Source of the DNA: an uncultured Bacteroidales bacterium
GTDB taxonomy: Bacteria > Bacteroidota > Bacteroidia > Bacteroidales > Paludibacteraceae
Reading direction: 5' to 3'
Assembly: GCA_900321605.1 (NCBI GenBank)
Contig: ONWR01000006.1
Location: forward strand, 1-64,000
Length of the DNA stretch: 64,000 nt
The notes under the pieces are model-generated. The model saw only the letters and a program-made list of their open reading frames with translations. It did no database searches and had not been told where the DNA came from. Below are positions 41,301 through 51,020 of the stretch, piece after piece. The first letter of the stretch is position 1. Each line of letters opens with the position of its first letter. A program made the translations under genes and the position numbers.

Positions 41301-42951
41301 CTTGCATTGTGAACATAGCACTAAATCCATCCTTTTCGCCTTTGGTAACGGTAGTTGGGTTACCAATTACTCCTGCTACGCCACCTTCGGTTAGAATGTA
41401 ACTGATGCTACGTTTCTGATAGAAATTAGCGGTAATAGTAGCAGATTCCGTTGCTGTAAGTTCCGTAGTTGGATCATCAGCAGCATCAACTATAGCTACA
41501 TCTTCGTCACTACTAACCCAGTTCACGAAATCGTAACCGTCATTAGGCGTCGCAGTAATATTGCCGATGTAGCCATCTGCTGTAGCAAAGTCCATCTCTG
41601 CACTACTATTGTCATCAAAGACAACCGTTCCACCAGCCGCAGGCGAAGCTACAAGACGTAATGTGGCATTTGGTGGGGTGCAAGAATATTCCGATGCAGT
41701 AGTTTCTTTATATAAAAGCATTCGTGCCCATGTAGATCCACTATCACCAAAGGATCCTCCCACAAATACAACTAAATAACCTCCGGTGTTATTTCTTATG
41801 GAGCATAAACCACCTTCTCCGAATGTTATCGTATTCTTCCTGGAAGAGGACGAGGTAAACCAATCGTTTAAATATACATCAATATATTTTGTGTCCGCTT
41901 CGTTTTTGATGACATAACTTCCGGCTGATCCTGTAATAACATAACGTCCTGAATATAAATCAACTGTTTTGTAAGAATCTTTTAGACGGGTGTCTCCTTG
42001 CCCCAATAAATGACCTTGCATCTCATAATAAGGACCATCCCCACGGTAGTTATCTCCCATCTGCCATACCTGTTTCCTCTCTTCATTATTGTCATCTCCT
42101 ACAATGATATATTTTCCTCCGCTTGTTATACCTCCGGTAGAAGTCACCTTTGTAAATTCACCTTTAGCGTATACAGCATATAATGTTTCATTGCTCTCGG
42201 GGTAATATTTATCTCCTGCTTTTCCAACAATAGAGGGAGCAGACTCTGTCAGACTTGCTGGCTTGTTGGAACTCGTTGCCCATCCAAAGAAGTCCCATCC
42301 AACGGCTTTTACATCATCATTAGGAGTAACATCAGGTAAAGTTATTCCAGCACTCTCACTCGCCTCTGTTATAGATGATTCTGTCGGTGTGCCACTTATA
42401 GCAGAGAATGAAACGGTATAGGCAGTTGTATTTGAATACACTAATTGTAGACCTGTCATTTGAAGATTATGCTTAGAATTTATGTAAGCCCTATATGCAG
42501 TATTGGCAGATGTACCCGAAAGAGTCCAAGTTTGAGAACTTCCTTTAGAAACTGTAGCAGCGCTTCCACCGGATACGGCTGTAGTATTTCCAGTCGGGCA
42601 TATAAGAATTTCAGGTTCGGCTGCACCTGCACAATTCCAAATAGTAACTGAGGTTAATTTCTTACCCGAGATAGCAGGGAATGTTATATAGGAGTACTGT
42701 TTCCCTATTAAAAGTGCCTTACTACTAAAATAGTAGCAGGAGTTCGAGGCTTTTAACTTATACGTGTAGCCTCCCACCGTTTTTTCAGTTTCACTTGAGG
42801 CATCATTCCCACTCGTATTTAAACTAAACACATTCGTGGATGTATTGAGATTAATGGTCACTCCCCACGCACTTACACTCATTCCAAGCAGCATTACTAC
42901 TGCGCAGATACTTTTAATAACCGAATTGGTATTTATCATATTTGTCTTCAT
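38350..42951 (-). CDS. Large InlB-repeat surface protein with sorting-like C-terminus (1533 aa)
   Basis: Signal peptide ending SVSAWG near residue 27. Regions in order: an N-terminal beta domain (VGGYTYKLKASNSCYYF, TSVTIWNCAGAAEPEILI), an InlB-like repeat (VGWDFFGWATSSNKP...ETLYAVYAKG), a FTKVTSTGGITSGGKYIIVG module also seen in the 48863 protein, divergent InlB repeats (GGTVVFDDNSSAEMDF...GYDFVNWVS), further Ig-like domains, and a C-terminal part ending FKFIYHDKVYIWING, then IIYDTTGKRVK. That ending resembles short type IX secretion tails (K-x-YI-x-x-G-x-x-YD-x-x-G-x-x-V). Start MKTNMINTN. Likely a surface or secreted adhesin; no enzymatic motif was found. Confidence 0.8.
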   Translation of the reverse strand: MKTNMINTNSVIKSICAVVMLLGMSVSAWGVTINLNTSTNVFSLNTSGNDASSETEKTVGGYTYKLKASNSCYYFSSKALLIGKQYSYITFPAISGKKLTSVTIWNCAGAAEPEILICPTGNTTAVSGGSAATVSKGSSQTWTLSGTSANTAYRAYINSKHNLQMTGLQLVYSNTTAYTVSFSAISGTPTESSITEASESAGITLPDVTPNDDVKAVGWDFFGWATSSNKPASLTESAPSIVGKAGDKYYPESNETLYAVYAKGEFTKVTSTGGITSGGKYIIVGDDNNEERKQVWQMGDNYRGDGPYYEMQGHLLGQGDTRLKDSYKTVDLYSGRYVITGSAGSYVIKNEADTKYIDVYLNDWFTSSSSRKNTITFGEGGLCSIRNNTGGYLVVFVGGSFGDSGSTWARMLLYKETTASEYSCTPPNATLRLVASPAAGGTVVFDDNSSAEMDFATADGYIGNITATPNDGYDFVNWVSSDEDVAIVDAADDPTTELTATESATITANFYQKRSISYILTEGGVAGVIGNPTTVTKGEKDGFSAMFTMQAHYKDMTLVSVTMGGSPMTEGSGADYEWEVDGSTAMLTIHHANIDGDIEITVSATHMEYTKYAFSCSELTLTPHLATTGTPIFITSTASKTVRSQDYIEITGSGLTPSTALTFPDLPSKFAIKNADGTAVTTDVNGAISTNAYIFYTPDAGDTSDGLDKLTGITVSVGGAKPKTVVLTQDIIGRHLPADFVIAGKVGNKWYALPADFSEESTPDPVEIAVNDINNPSLAYTASTNIYNLYGQNSGASGFLYNDGDDDGNPDGEKIKLGMKNNSNKPLFAYAFPKNSLKGDGSATVTNNINKQYWWTLKQINTSITNPQDAKYNLISSNNPGTLSIKNSPFAWGTYATGVEELRLIPASDIVFTEAYFVEWGQHGGVIEVDAVGVDATSVVAHLGEATSSAIPLSQTLTSGKSRASKYNYTVNFDGIDFAAAASNGAMLTLEWKKDETVKAVSNIVVPKIIASDITINKTNYPLKSDWNTEVHVLPGKTVTIDADYSPNPDVTIKELNIYPGATVVASTGTLIATTLVLRNGWSRAGTKKYDVARLHVTSSTATLKATNVYADWYIDYDQYYPIAVPWNATVENFTYRYCTVDPSVGPSENIRMRYYDGASRATNVQEGVGSGANWKQYGEGGNLPVPTTLTPSTGYAMTAKRPTGKAFSIIRMPLTLPSGTWGEGTWTTNGESGEFGGTHKDQVSVTAHGTGSTPTYAKGWNLIANPYMSLHQGAITYTEGETNVAYVNIPDVDFKEYDQKPTALTKLAPASAFLIKAPETGTITFGTANRKPSAPSYRTEEKPESIPEQQAYIVLSNEQSEDMMGILVSEKYTSEYETNADLEKLLSDGNTLRTYMRYGDMNMAYVAINEMLAKEWIPVSVRIPADGEYTFSLHEASIAGELEGVYLIDYQNGDKVTNLIEQSYTFSSTAGTINGRFAINAKAGERQTPTGIDAINAGGDINSDKPFKFIYHDKVYIWINGIIYDTTGKRVK

Positions 42952-42959
42952 AATAAATT

Positions 42960-42995
42960 CTCCTTTCATTTTTCAATTTTCATTTTTCAATTCGA
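42960..42995. repeat. Degenerate CATTTTTCAATTTT repeat
   Basis: Two to three copies of TTTCATTTTTCAA lie in the short gap between the two largest surface genes. Confidence 0.55.
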
Positions 42996-42998
42996 TTA

Positions 42999-45900
42999 TT
43001 ATTCTTCTATTGCCCAAACGGCGTAGAATGTTTTGCCATTATACGTTTCCACATTAATATCCGCATCCGGTAGGAACCAGTATTCTGCTCCTGCGGTGGT
43101 TAAATCACTCACACTCGGAGCTTCGCCTGTACCGTTCATATAGTCAGCAACCTTACTATAGTCACTTCGTATCCAACCGATCAGGTGCAAGTGCGTCTTT
43201 TCGCAACTATTACCCGTTCCCGGTTCATCTAAGTCATCGTGCGTCGGTGTCTTTCCTGTCATTGTTACGGTGTATTTATCGCCGCTAATGGACGCCGTAA
43301 CATCTGCGAAAGTCTCTCCGTGTATCAAATCCTTGAAATGAACCAAAGGCAATGCAAGGATATTGTAATAAATAGTCTTTGTCAACCCATCCTTATGATT
43401 CAGAACGACAGAGGTCGAACCCGCGTTAGTACCGGTTACCGTAAAGTAAGCTCCTGCTACAGCGGGCGAACCTACATTACTATTGCTCCATGGAGATGGA
43501 TCATAAATGTAAGCTTTATTGTCAGTATGTGAACTCAACAATCCTGAGGGAGAATATGCTACATCTACTTGCACTTTCTGCCCGACATAAATATCAATAG
43601 GATCTGTTGTTACTTCAGCTCCACCAACATTTTTAGTCCAAGTCCATGATGTTGCTGTCATCTCCGTAAACGTCGCTGTTACGTCATAATCTCCATCTGC
43701 ATCTTTTGCAAACGTCAGTGTGATTACTTGTGCAGCACTACTGTTGTTATCCAATGCGACATCTGCACTCATACTCTTCGCTGCAACTTTTCCGTCGCCG
43801 GTCGCCACGCTGAAAGTATGCAATTGGTATCCGTCTGCAGGATCAATAGTCATCACAATCTCGCGATCACCCTTACAGGTCCATGCGTACGATTTATCAA
43901 ACGTTACCGTTCCGTTGCTCGGACTTCCGCCATCTACCTCCACAGACTTGCCGCAACAGGTCGTTGAATAAGCGGAGTAGGTATAACTACCCGGACTTCC
44001 GGCTCTCGTTGCCCATACAGCGTAATAGGTCTTTGCTCCCGTCCGCGTGCCTGTTGCATCATTCAAGTCCGCAGGCTCTGTGTCTGTCTCATCGTTAAAC
44101 CACGTCTCTGTCCAACCCATAAATACCTTGCTGCTACATGCACTCGGAGCACTCGGATCATCAGGCTTGCTACCTTGACCGGCTACAGATGCTTGCAGGT
44201 TCTCATCTGTGGCGCGATAAATCGTTGACAGCAAATTGTCGTCTGCATAGAACTTGATCTCATTACGTGCGGTCCATTTTGCCCAGTACTCTTTGTTTCC
44301 ATTCGAACCCGCAGCAATACTGGTCTGTACACCGCCTGTTGAGAGATCCACATTTCCGTACCAACCATCGAAACGGTCGTGATTCTTTGTCGGAGTCGGA
44401 AGTGTAACAGCACTGCTTTCTACCGTATAACTCGTCGGAGCAGCAGGAGTGACTTGCTGCGTACCGCCGTTCAGGTAATATGTGATACTATACTCCGTCG
44501 GAGTCCATGTTGCCGTGAACTCGGTCGTCGCTTGCAGATTATATGGATCTCCTGCGTCATACGTGTTCGTACCATCATTCCAACCGGCGAAATCATAATA
44601 ATCTTTTACCGGCTCGGTCGAACAAACGGTATAACTTGCGCTCTTCGTTGTCACACCTTCCGTACATGCCGTTCCCGTACCTCCATTGAAATCGTACGTC
44701 ACACGCACCTGATTTGCCGCACATTGAGTAACGTAGTTAGAGTAAGTATATCCCGGGTCATACTCGTAGAAACGAACGTATGGAGTCATACTTTCACTCT
44801 TTGTTTGAGTATATACATACATACGGTATCCATAACTCGTATTATACATCATCATTTTGTCCGTGTATGCTGAAGTGTTGTAAAGGATATAAGCGTCTTT
44901 ACAAGTAGCATGTACACTATTCAAGTAGCAATTACCACTACTGGTGCTAACTCCGGATTGCGCTCCATTAGTCGTGCTGCCCAGTAAACTACCTAAATAT
45001 AAATAATTGTCACCGTTTTTGAATGTATGATTACCACTACTGATACTAATTAATGTCCACTTACAAGCATCTGTTAAACTTGCATTATCAGCAGCAATAT
45101 ATCCGCTGGTATTCGGTGTTAAATCAACTCTTGGCCCCCAGTTGGGAGATGTGGAATTATAGGTGTTGGTAAATGCTACTGCTCCAAACGTGGTATTATC
45201 AGCCAATGATTCGTTCGCTGATGCTTTTACAGATCCAAAGACATATGTCTTACCTACCGTTAATGCCACACCTGCTTGTTTGACATAATAACCTTCGTCA
45301 CGAGTTGCTGTTTCTTCCGCAAATACCGCATAGAAATCGATATCATCACTAATCGTCGAAGAACCTTCTACATCCGTAAACAAGTCATCGTAGTAACTCG
45401 TTGTCTTGGCTGTTGAACCAGCGTCCTTGGCGCTCCATCCCATGAACTTGTTCGCGCAGTTATTTAAGGTATTATCCGCGGGCGCAGTAGGTACGTCTGA
45501 AATTTTCTCGCCGTCCGGAACCTGAGAGTTACCGGTTACGACGCCTGTGCTATATTCTTCGCCGTTCACATGCCACGTCACGGTATAAACCTCCGTCCAC
45601 TTCGCATAATACGTTGTGTTCGCCGTAATAGCCGTCGCACCAATAGAGGTTATTGCACTACCGGTACATGTGCTGTTATCGAACCAACCGTCGAAGCGGT
45701 AACCCGATTTCACACCGTCCACGAGATCCGTCGCAGCGCCGTAGGTGTGAGTCGTCGGCAGCAATGCACTATTGCTACCCGAATAAGCCACATCGCCCTG
45801 ATCCTTGTACGAGATCGTGTATTCGTTAGCTGTCCATTTCGCATAGACAGTAGCACCACCTTCTTTGATCCAGTGTCCGCTTGCGTCGGTCCAGTTAACT

Positions 45901-48815
45901 GCATTGATAGTCACGCTGTTCTGCAGCACGCCGCTCGTACTAATCACGAGCGTGCCTGTTCCGTTATCGCCCGAGTAATAACCTCCGAAGGTATAACCCG
46001 TCTTCGTCGGCGCACTCCAGCCGGTCAGTGTTCCGGAATCAAAGGTAGCCGTTGCGCTCTCTGCGCCGGTAGAACCGCCTTCACGATCCAAGGTGATTGT
46101 ATATTCCTTCGCAATCCACTGCGCGTACAAGGTCTGCGAACCGGTCTTGTCCCAGTTGTTCGCACTGGCAATCGTTCCCGCGCTGTGACTATAGTACTGC
46201 TTTCCACTGCTGGTTGCATCCCACCATCCGTTGAAGGTATAACCCGTTCGGGAGATAGCCGCCACAGCCGGCGTCTTGTCTGCCGTTGTTACCAAAGGCA
46301 TGGAAGCATCATAGGTTGCCAATACCGTTTGGTCGCTACCCGTCGTTGCACTTGTCGCTTGCAGCGTTACGGTGCTCGTCTGGGCGGTAAACACTGCTGT
46401 GATAGTAGCGTCCGCAGCAAGGATATGCTCGTTTCCGCTGGTAAAGTTCGAACTATTCACTTGCAGACTGCTAAGGCTATAGCCCGTTGCAGGCGTAGCC
46501 GTAATGGTTAATTTACAACGGTGCGCCAGGTCGGCATTACCGCTCGTGAAAGATGCAGCCGAACCGCTTGTATTGGTATAGGTTACCGTCACTGTTCCGT
46601 GACTATACGACGTTATCGCCGCATTATGCGTTAACATGCCGCTGGTCGGTGTATTGATCGTATAGAACTCACAGTTGCTGTTTCCTGCGTCTCCTGTATC
46701 GCTACCGGTCGAGTGAGTACTCGTCGGAATAACGGTGATGTCTTCCGTAACTGCGTATTGCTGGAAGGCAATAGAATTTGTAATAGCTTTGGGTGATTCG
46801 GCTGGATCACTACTGGTTTTCGTACGATATATAGAGTTACTTCCGGTCCATCCGTAGTTATTGGCTATGTGCCAAGCGTCCATGTTGTCGAAATCAGGTG
46901 TCGTTACCTTGTAGAACTTATCCGTCCCCGGTACAAGCGAGACATCCACTTTCGAACATTTGCTGTTATTACCAATACGATAGTACAAATTACTCCAATT
47001 GAGTACGGAGTTATCGTAGTAGATTTCATATCCCGCATCTTGGTCTGCACTCGGATATTCGATTCCTACTTTTGGATTGGTGGTTCCGCTATAGTCAACA
47101 GTGAAGGTATAGGTACCACCTGCTCCGGATTTTAACTTAACGTTATTACTTCCGTCAAGTGTCCAATCTGAAACAGTTGATGCCTCTATCTTTCCATCGT
47201 AGGTTTGTCCCCACCAACCGCTAAATCCGCCGGCTATCTTAAATTGATAGTAGTCAACGTGCGCACTCAAATCAATATCTACCGAACCTTCGTCGGTATT
47301 ACCCGTCGGCTCGATATAATAGTACTCATAGTTGTCATTCGTACCATCGTCTATATAGATGGCATAGCGGAACTTAAACGGCGTACTCGATACATCTTTG
47401 CTGTTAATCTCCGTTACAGCCGTCTCTACACCATCACAATAAGCCGCACTTCCTGCAATTGCTTGAACGGTGAATTTATATTCCGACTCAACCTCCAAGC
47501 CGGTGTACGTCACCGACTTACTGCCGGACGTTATACCCGTACGCGTACCCTGCGCACCTGCCGAACCGCCGGAAGTTGTTCCGCTTACCAAATCCCAACT
47601 TGCGCCGTTCTTCTTGTATAGCTTTACGGTGTACGTGCCTACATTGCTTACATCCGACCATCCGCTGATCGTCACACTGTTTCCGCCTTGCGTCAGCGTC
47701 GCCTCTCCATCTATCATGTCCAACTCCGTACAACAACTCGTGCGGTAATTAGTCAAACCATGCTCCGTCCATTTGGCATACAGCGTCACATTGTCTGCTT
47801 TGATCCAGTTCTTGCTGGCGTCTGTGTAGTTTGTCACACTCGCAACCCACGAACCATCCGCATTAACCAACTTCGTACCAAAGGTCGCACCATTATCCGT
47901 ACTCGTCCAGTATCCTGCAAAATCATGGTGCGCTTTAGTAGGAACTGTTACGATGGTTGTCAAATTCGTGTTGGCGTTATACGTCACCGTTTTGCTGCCG
48001 CTACCGCCACTTCCGGTATTATCATTCAATGTTACAATATAATTATTCGCTGAACAAGAAACATTAATCGTTGATGTTCCTGTTGTGTTGTTGCCATAAC
48101 TTACAGTCCAGTTATTCCCGCTTCCCGTAATCGAAGGAGCAGCACTTGCACCCGATTGTGTAACAGAAGGATTTCCATAACCCGTATTCGGATTAACCGT
48201 CACCGTTGTTGAAACTCCGCTACACGATGCTTGTGCGCCTGTCTTTCCCAATTCAAACGAGCAGTTAGTTGCCGTTCCTTTACTGATAGTAACTGATTTG
48301 TCACAATCAGCAACATATGTGACAGTAATGCTGTTAATTTGAACAGTACTTTTGATACATCTAAAAGTTTTTGTCGTAAGCGAAGCATCAGAAACACCTC
48401 CGTTTAATACACCGTCAGCACTATTCCAATAGGTTGTTCCACCAACGTTAGAACCAGAGGCTGTGATAGCCTTAATTGTATATCCAGAAGCAGCACTAAT
48501 AGTAACTGAATTCCCATTATACATTCGGACTTGATATGTTCCACTTGTGGTCGTCTGCCAAAACAACGGATCATTTCCTGTTCCTGCGGAGAAAGAAATA
48601 GTTATAGGACTTTGTGTGACCGATTTCCCATCGATGCTTGTGCCGCTCCTTGTACTCGCCGGCGCTGTAACATCAAGTGCTGTTGACGCAGTACTGGATG
48701 TGAATGAGAATGTTGTGTTAGGATCAGCGCCCCACACATTGAAAGCCATCAAACCAACAGCCAGTACCATTACCAACCGTTTTGCGAAATTCTTGATAGT
48801 ATATGTCTTTTTCAT
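42999..48815 (-). CDS. Very large InlB-repeat surface protein (1938 aa)
   Basis: Signal peptide MKKTYTIKNFAKRLVMVLAV...NVWG. It contains at least eight InlB B-type (Listeria-Bacteroides) repeats, each with a GYTFxGWW / GYRFDGWFD core and ending TxYAxWT (for example TGYTFGGYYSGDNGTGTLV, HDRFDGWYGNVDLS). These alternate with Ig-like stretches and one module (SVTISKGTATNCSFELGKTG to INVSCSANNYIVTL) nearly duplicated in the next protein. It ends on a repeat (TFYAVWAIEE) with no sorting tail. Start at MKKTYT, since the upstream Met codons precede a less sensible signal peptide. Probable cell-surface adhesin. Confidence 0.8.
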   Translation of the reverse strand: MKKTYTIKNFAKRLVMVLAVGLMAFNVWGADPNTTFSFTSSTASTALDVTAPASTRSGTSIDGKSVTQSPITISFSAGTGNDPLFWQTTTSGTYQVRMYNGNSVTISAASGYTIKAITASGSNVGGTTYWNSADGVLNGGVSDASLTTKTFRCIKSTVQINSITVTYVADCDKSVTISKGTATNCSFELGKTGAQASCSGVSTTVTVNPNTGYGNPSVTQSGASAAPSITGSGNNWTVSYGNNTTGTSTINVSCSANNYIVTLNDNTGSGGSGSKTVTYNANTNLTTIVTVPTKAHHDFAGYWTSTDNGATFGTKLVNADGSWVASVTNYTDASKNWIKADNVTLYAKWTEHGLTNYRTSCCTELDMIDGEATLTQGGNSVTISGWSDVSNVGTYTVKLYKKNGASWDLVSGTTSGGSAGAQGTRTGITSGSKSVTYTGLEVESEYKFTVQAIAGSAAYCDGVETAVTEINSKDVSSTPFKFRYAIYIDDGTNDNYEYYYIEPTGNTDEGSVDIDLSAHVDYYQFKIAGGFSGWWGQTYDGKIEASTVSDWTLDGSNNVKLKSGAGGTYTFTVDYSGTTNPKVGIEYPSADQDAGYEIYYDNSVLNWSNLYYRIGNNSKCSKVDVSLVPGTDKFYKVTTPDFDNMDAWHIANNYGWTGSNSIYRTKTSSDPAESPKAITNSIAFQQYAVTEDITVIPTSTHSTGSDTGDAGNSNCEFYTINTPTSGMLTHNAAITSYSHGTVTVTYTNTSGSAASFTSGNADLAHRCKLTITATPATGYSLSSLQVNSSNFTSGNEHILAADATITAVFTAQTSTVTLQATSATTGSDQTVLATYDASMPLVTTADKTPAVAAISRTGYTFNGWWDATSSGKQYYSHSAGTIASANNWDKTGSQTLYAQWIAKEYTITLDREGGSTGAESATATFDSGTLTGWSAPTKTGYTFGGYYSGDNGTGTLVISTSGVLQNSVTINAVNWTDASGHWIKEGGATVYAKWTANEYTISYKDQGDVAYSGSNSALLPTTHTYGAATDLVDGVKSGYRFDGWFDNSTCTGSAITSIGATAITANTTYYAKWTEVYTVTWHVNGEEYSTGVVTGNSQVPDGEKISDVPTAPADNTLNNCANKFMGWSAKDAGSTAKTTSYYDDLFTDVEGSSTISDDIDFYAVFAEETATRDEGYYVKQAGVALTVGKTYVFGSVKASANESLADNTTFGAVAFTNTYNSTSPNWGPRVDLTPNTSGYIAADNASLTDACKWTLISISSGNHTFKNGDNYLYLGSLLGSTTNGAQSGVSTSSGNCYLNSVHATCKDAYILYNTSAYTDKMMMYNTSYGYRMYVYTQTKSESMTPYVRFYEYDPGYTYSNYVTQCAANQVRVTYDFNGGTGTACTEGVTTKSASYTVCSTEPVKDYYDFAGWNDGTNTYDAGDPYNLQATTEFTATWTPTEYSITYYLNGGTQQVTPAAPTSYTVESSAVTLPTPTKNHDRFDGWYGNVDLSTGGVQTSIAAGSNGNKEYWAKWTARNEIKFYADDNLLSTIYRATDENLQASVAGQGSKPDDPSAPSACSSKVFMGWTETWFNDETDTEPADLNDATGTRTGAKTYYAVWATRAGSPGSYTYSAYSTTCCGKSVEVDGGSPSNGTVTFDKSYAWTCKGDREIVMTIDPADGYQLHTFSVATGDGKVAAKSMSADVALDNNSSAAQVITLTFAKDADGDYDVTATFTEMTATSWTWTKNVGGAEVTTDPIDIYVGQKVQVDVAYSPSGLLSSHTDNKAYIYDPSPWSNSNVGSPAVAGAYFTVTGTNAGSTSVVLNHKDGLTKTIYYNILALPLVHFKDLIHGETFADVTASISGDKYTVTMTGKTPTHDDLDEPGTGNSCEKTHLHLIGWIRSDYSKVADYMNGTGEAPSVSDLTTAGAEYWFLPDADINVETYNGKTFYAVWAIEE

Positions 48816-48862
48816 AATCGTTTGCGTTTTTAAATCGTTCATACTATTCATTCCTTTCGCTT

Positions 48863-50932
48863 TTATTCATCATAATCCGCAAATACGGCATAGAATGTAA
48901 TATCGCCTATGCTTTTAATATCCGGCGAACCACCTACTGTCGTAAACAAATCATCATAATAAGATGTTGTTTTGGATTCAGAGCCGGCACTCTTCGCACT
49001 CCAGCCCATAAACTTGTCACCGCAATAGGATGCTGGAGACGGAGGACCGGGAATAGAAGCCACCTTGCTGCCCGATGAGTTATACGTTACCGTTTGTGTC
49101 GAATAAACACTTGTAGAACCGTTCACGCTCCATGTTACCGTACATGTCCATTTAGCATACAGAGTTATATTACCCACGTATTTCCAATTCTTGCTGGCGT
49201 CGGTATAACCGCTTACACTTGCAATCACATTTCCGCTTGCGTCGATAATCTGCGTGCCGCCACCATTCTTGGCTGTGTAGTAACCGCCAAACGTCCAACC
49301 TGTCTTGGTCGGCTTGGTAATGGCGCTTGTTAGATTGGTGCTGGCGTTATAGGTAGCAGTAATACTTGCCGTTCCCGCGGTGGTCGGCGTCAAGTCTTTA
49401 TTCAATGTTATCGTGTAAGTATTTGCCGAACAAGACACATTGATAGTTGATGTACCTGTCGTATTAGCACCATAAGCCACCGTATATGTATTACTGCTTC
49501 CGGTTATCGTTGGTGCCGCGCTGGCGCCTGTTTGAGTGACAGATGGATTTCCGTAACCGGACGTCGGTGAAACGGTCACCGTAGTAGAAACTCCGTCACA
49601 CGAAGCCTGCGCACCGCTTTTACTTAATGTAAACGTACAATTGGTCTCTGTCCCCTTGCTGATGGTCACGGAATTAGCACAAGCTGTTTCCCATTGAGCG
49701 TAAAGAGTGGTATTGGCTGTAATCGTAAAAGTACCTCCCGCAGCGTAATGTGTTCCCGCGCCGTCTGCCTTGGTGTTCCATCCAGCAAATGTATAGCCAG
49801 CTTTTACCAAGTTACCGGAATTGGTTTTGGTGGTTACACTTGTAGACCCGTTTCCTGAATAATACGTGGCATCCGTCGGAACTGTACCTCCTGTTTTTCC
49901 ATTACCATCGTAAGTCACTTTATATGCCTTGAACAAGCGAACAGGAGTCATAGATGTAGAATAATCCCCTGTGTAATTTGCAAAAAACTTACTTTGGTTA
50001 TGATATTTAAAAATGTTATTACTTGCACCATCTAATGTAAATTTAAAACCATGAGGCGATGAGGAATTATATCCTGCACACGTGAAATTTGCGCTGGCAG
50101 CTTGAAATCCCATACCGCCGCCTTTCGTTGTGCCCGCCTGATAAAGATACTTATTGGTATTCACATTGAGGAAAGTATAATTACTACTACTCTTGGTTAT
50201 AAGATATACAAGAGCCTCGTCTGGATTTGAGATTGTAGTTCCGCTTGTGATAGTGACTGATACTCCTGTAACGCGCTTATTATTATCGACTGCGTTTCCT
50301 AATGCATAGTTGGGGTTCGCTACCGTTGCTCCACTAACCTTTTGCGATGCGTCTTCGCTGCCGACTATTATGTAGTAGCCTGTCGTCAAGGCATCTGTAG
50401 AGGTAATCTTGGTGAACGTACCTGTCACATTTGCTCCCCACGCATTTCCGCTGCCGACAGTAGTCAGCATACATAGGCAAATCAGACTGGCGAGAGAGAA
50501 TCGAGAGAGATTCGAACCGAGACTAAGACGGAAGCGAGTAAGAGTTAAGTAAGGGTTAAGTAAGGGTTTTATAAGACTAATCCTAGACCATTCCCGATAC
50601 CTCACCGTACTCTCACAGGATGCTTTACCTACAAAATTTGCACTGGCAAAAGTGGCAAAAGTGGCAAAAATTGACTTTGCACTTTTTGCACTTTCTGCAC
50701 TTTCTACAAAAATTTGCTCTGTCCATTTTGTCCATTTTGTCCATTTCAAAAACGGCATGACAAAGTTGACCAACTTGACCAACTTGACCCGCATCATCGC
50801 CCAAACGGTACTCATCTGCACACTTTTTTCCGCGACTTCATCGGTCCATTCTCGGTCCAACATCGGTCCATTCTCGGTCCATTTACGAGAGATAACGACT
50901 TTCTGAACTAAATTTGTAAACAAGCTTCCCAT
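48863..50932 (-). CDS. InlB-repeat surface protein with repeat-built N-terminal extension (up to 689 aa)
   Basis: The credible protein begins near residue 140 with a signal peptide (LSRFSLASLICLCMLTTVGS, GNAWGA), then FTKITSTDALTTGYYIIVG, a beta domain, InlB repeats (AGYTFAGWNTKADGAG; GWTFGGYYTAKNGGG) and the SVTISKGTETNCTFTLSKSG module shared with the 42999 protein. It ends FMGWSAKSAGSESK...YAVFADYDE, with no sorting tail. The frame is open further upstream to 50932, but that part is encoded by stacked tandem repeats (KWTKWTKWTE, SAESAKSAKS, ATFATFAS), so the true start is uncertain; the Met of CMLTTVG at about residue 156 would leave too short a signal peptide. First gene of the surface operon. 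Confidence 0.7.
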   Translation of the reverse strand: MGSLFTNLVQKVVISRKWTENGPMLDREWTDEVAEKSVQMSTVWAMMRVKLVKLVNFVMPFLKWTKWTKWTEQIFVESAESAKSAKSIFATFATFASANFVGKASCESTVRYREWSRISLIKPLLNPYLTLTRFRLSLGSNLSRFSLASLICLCMLTTVGSGNAWGANVTGTFTKITSTDALTTGYYIIVGSEDASQKVSGATVANPNYALGNAVDNNKRVTGVSVTITSGTTISNPDEALVYLITKSSSNYTFLNVNTNKYLYQAGTTKGGGMGFQAASANFTCAGYNSSSPHGFKFTLDGASNNIFKYHNQSKFFANYTGDYSTSMTPVRLFKAYKVTYDGNGKTGGTVPTDATYYSGNGSTSVTTKTNSGNLVKAGYTFAGWNTKADGAGTHYAAGGTFTITANTTLYAQWETACANSVTISKGTETNCTFTLSKSGAQASCDGVSTTVTVSPTSGYGNPSVTQTGASAAPTITGSSNTYTVAYGANTTGTSTINVSCSANTYTITLNKDLTPTTAGTASITATYNASTNLTSAITKPTKTGWTFGGYYTAKNGGGTQIIDASGNVIASVSGYTDASKNWKYVGNITLYAKWTCTVTWSVNGSTSVYSTQTVTYNSSGSKVASIPGPPSPASYCGDKFMGWSAKSAGSESKTTSYYDDLFTTVGGSPDIKSIGDITFYAVFADYDE
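50640..50890. repeat. Cluster of four different tandem repeats
   Basis: On the + strand in order: GCAAAAGTG x3, TTTGCAC/TTCTGCAC x4, GTCCATTTT x3, TTGACCAAC x3 and TCGGTCCAT x4. Each unit is distinct and they are stacked end to end upstream of the surface-protein signal peptide; a TAAGGGTTAAG repeat adds at 50545-50570. Confidence 0.8.
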
Positions 50933-51020
50933 ATTTCTGTAACTTTTTATGATTCCGTATTTAGTTATTTATATCCGTATTTTTTTTACATATAGGTGCG
51001 CCGCCTTTTTCCTTGATTGG

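Noticed and set aside
50500..50560. tRNA-like GATTCGAACCGAG sequence
   Set aside because: No acceptor, anticodon or D arm could be folded; it lies in the repeat-rich 5' region of the surface protein.
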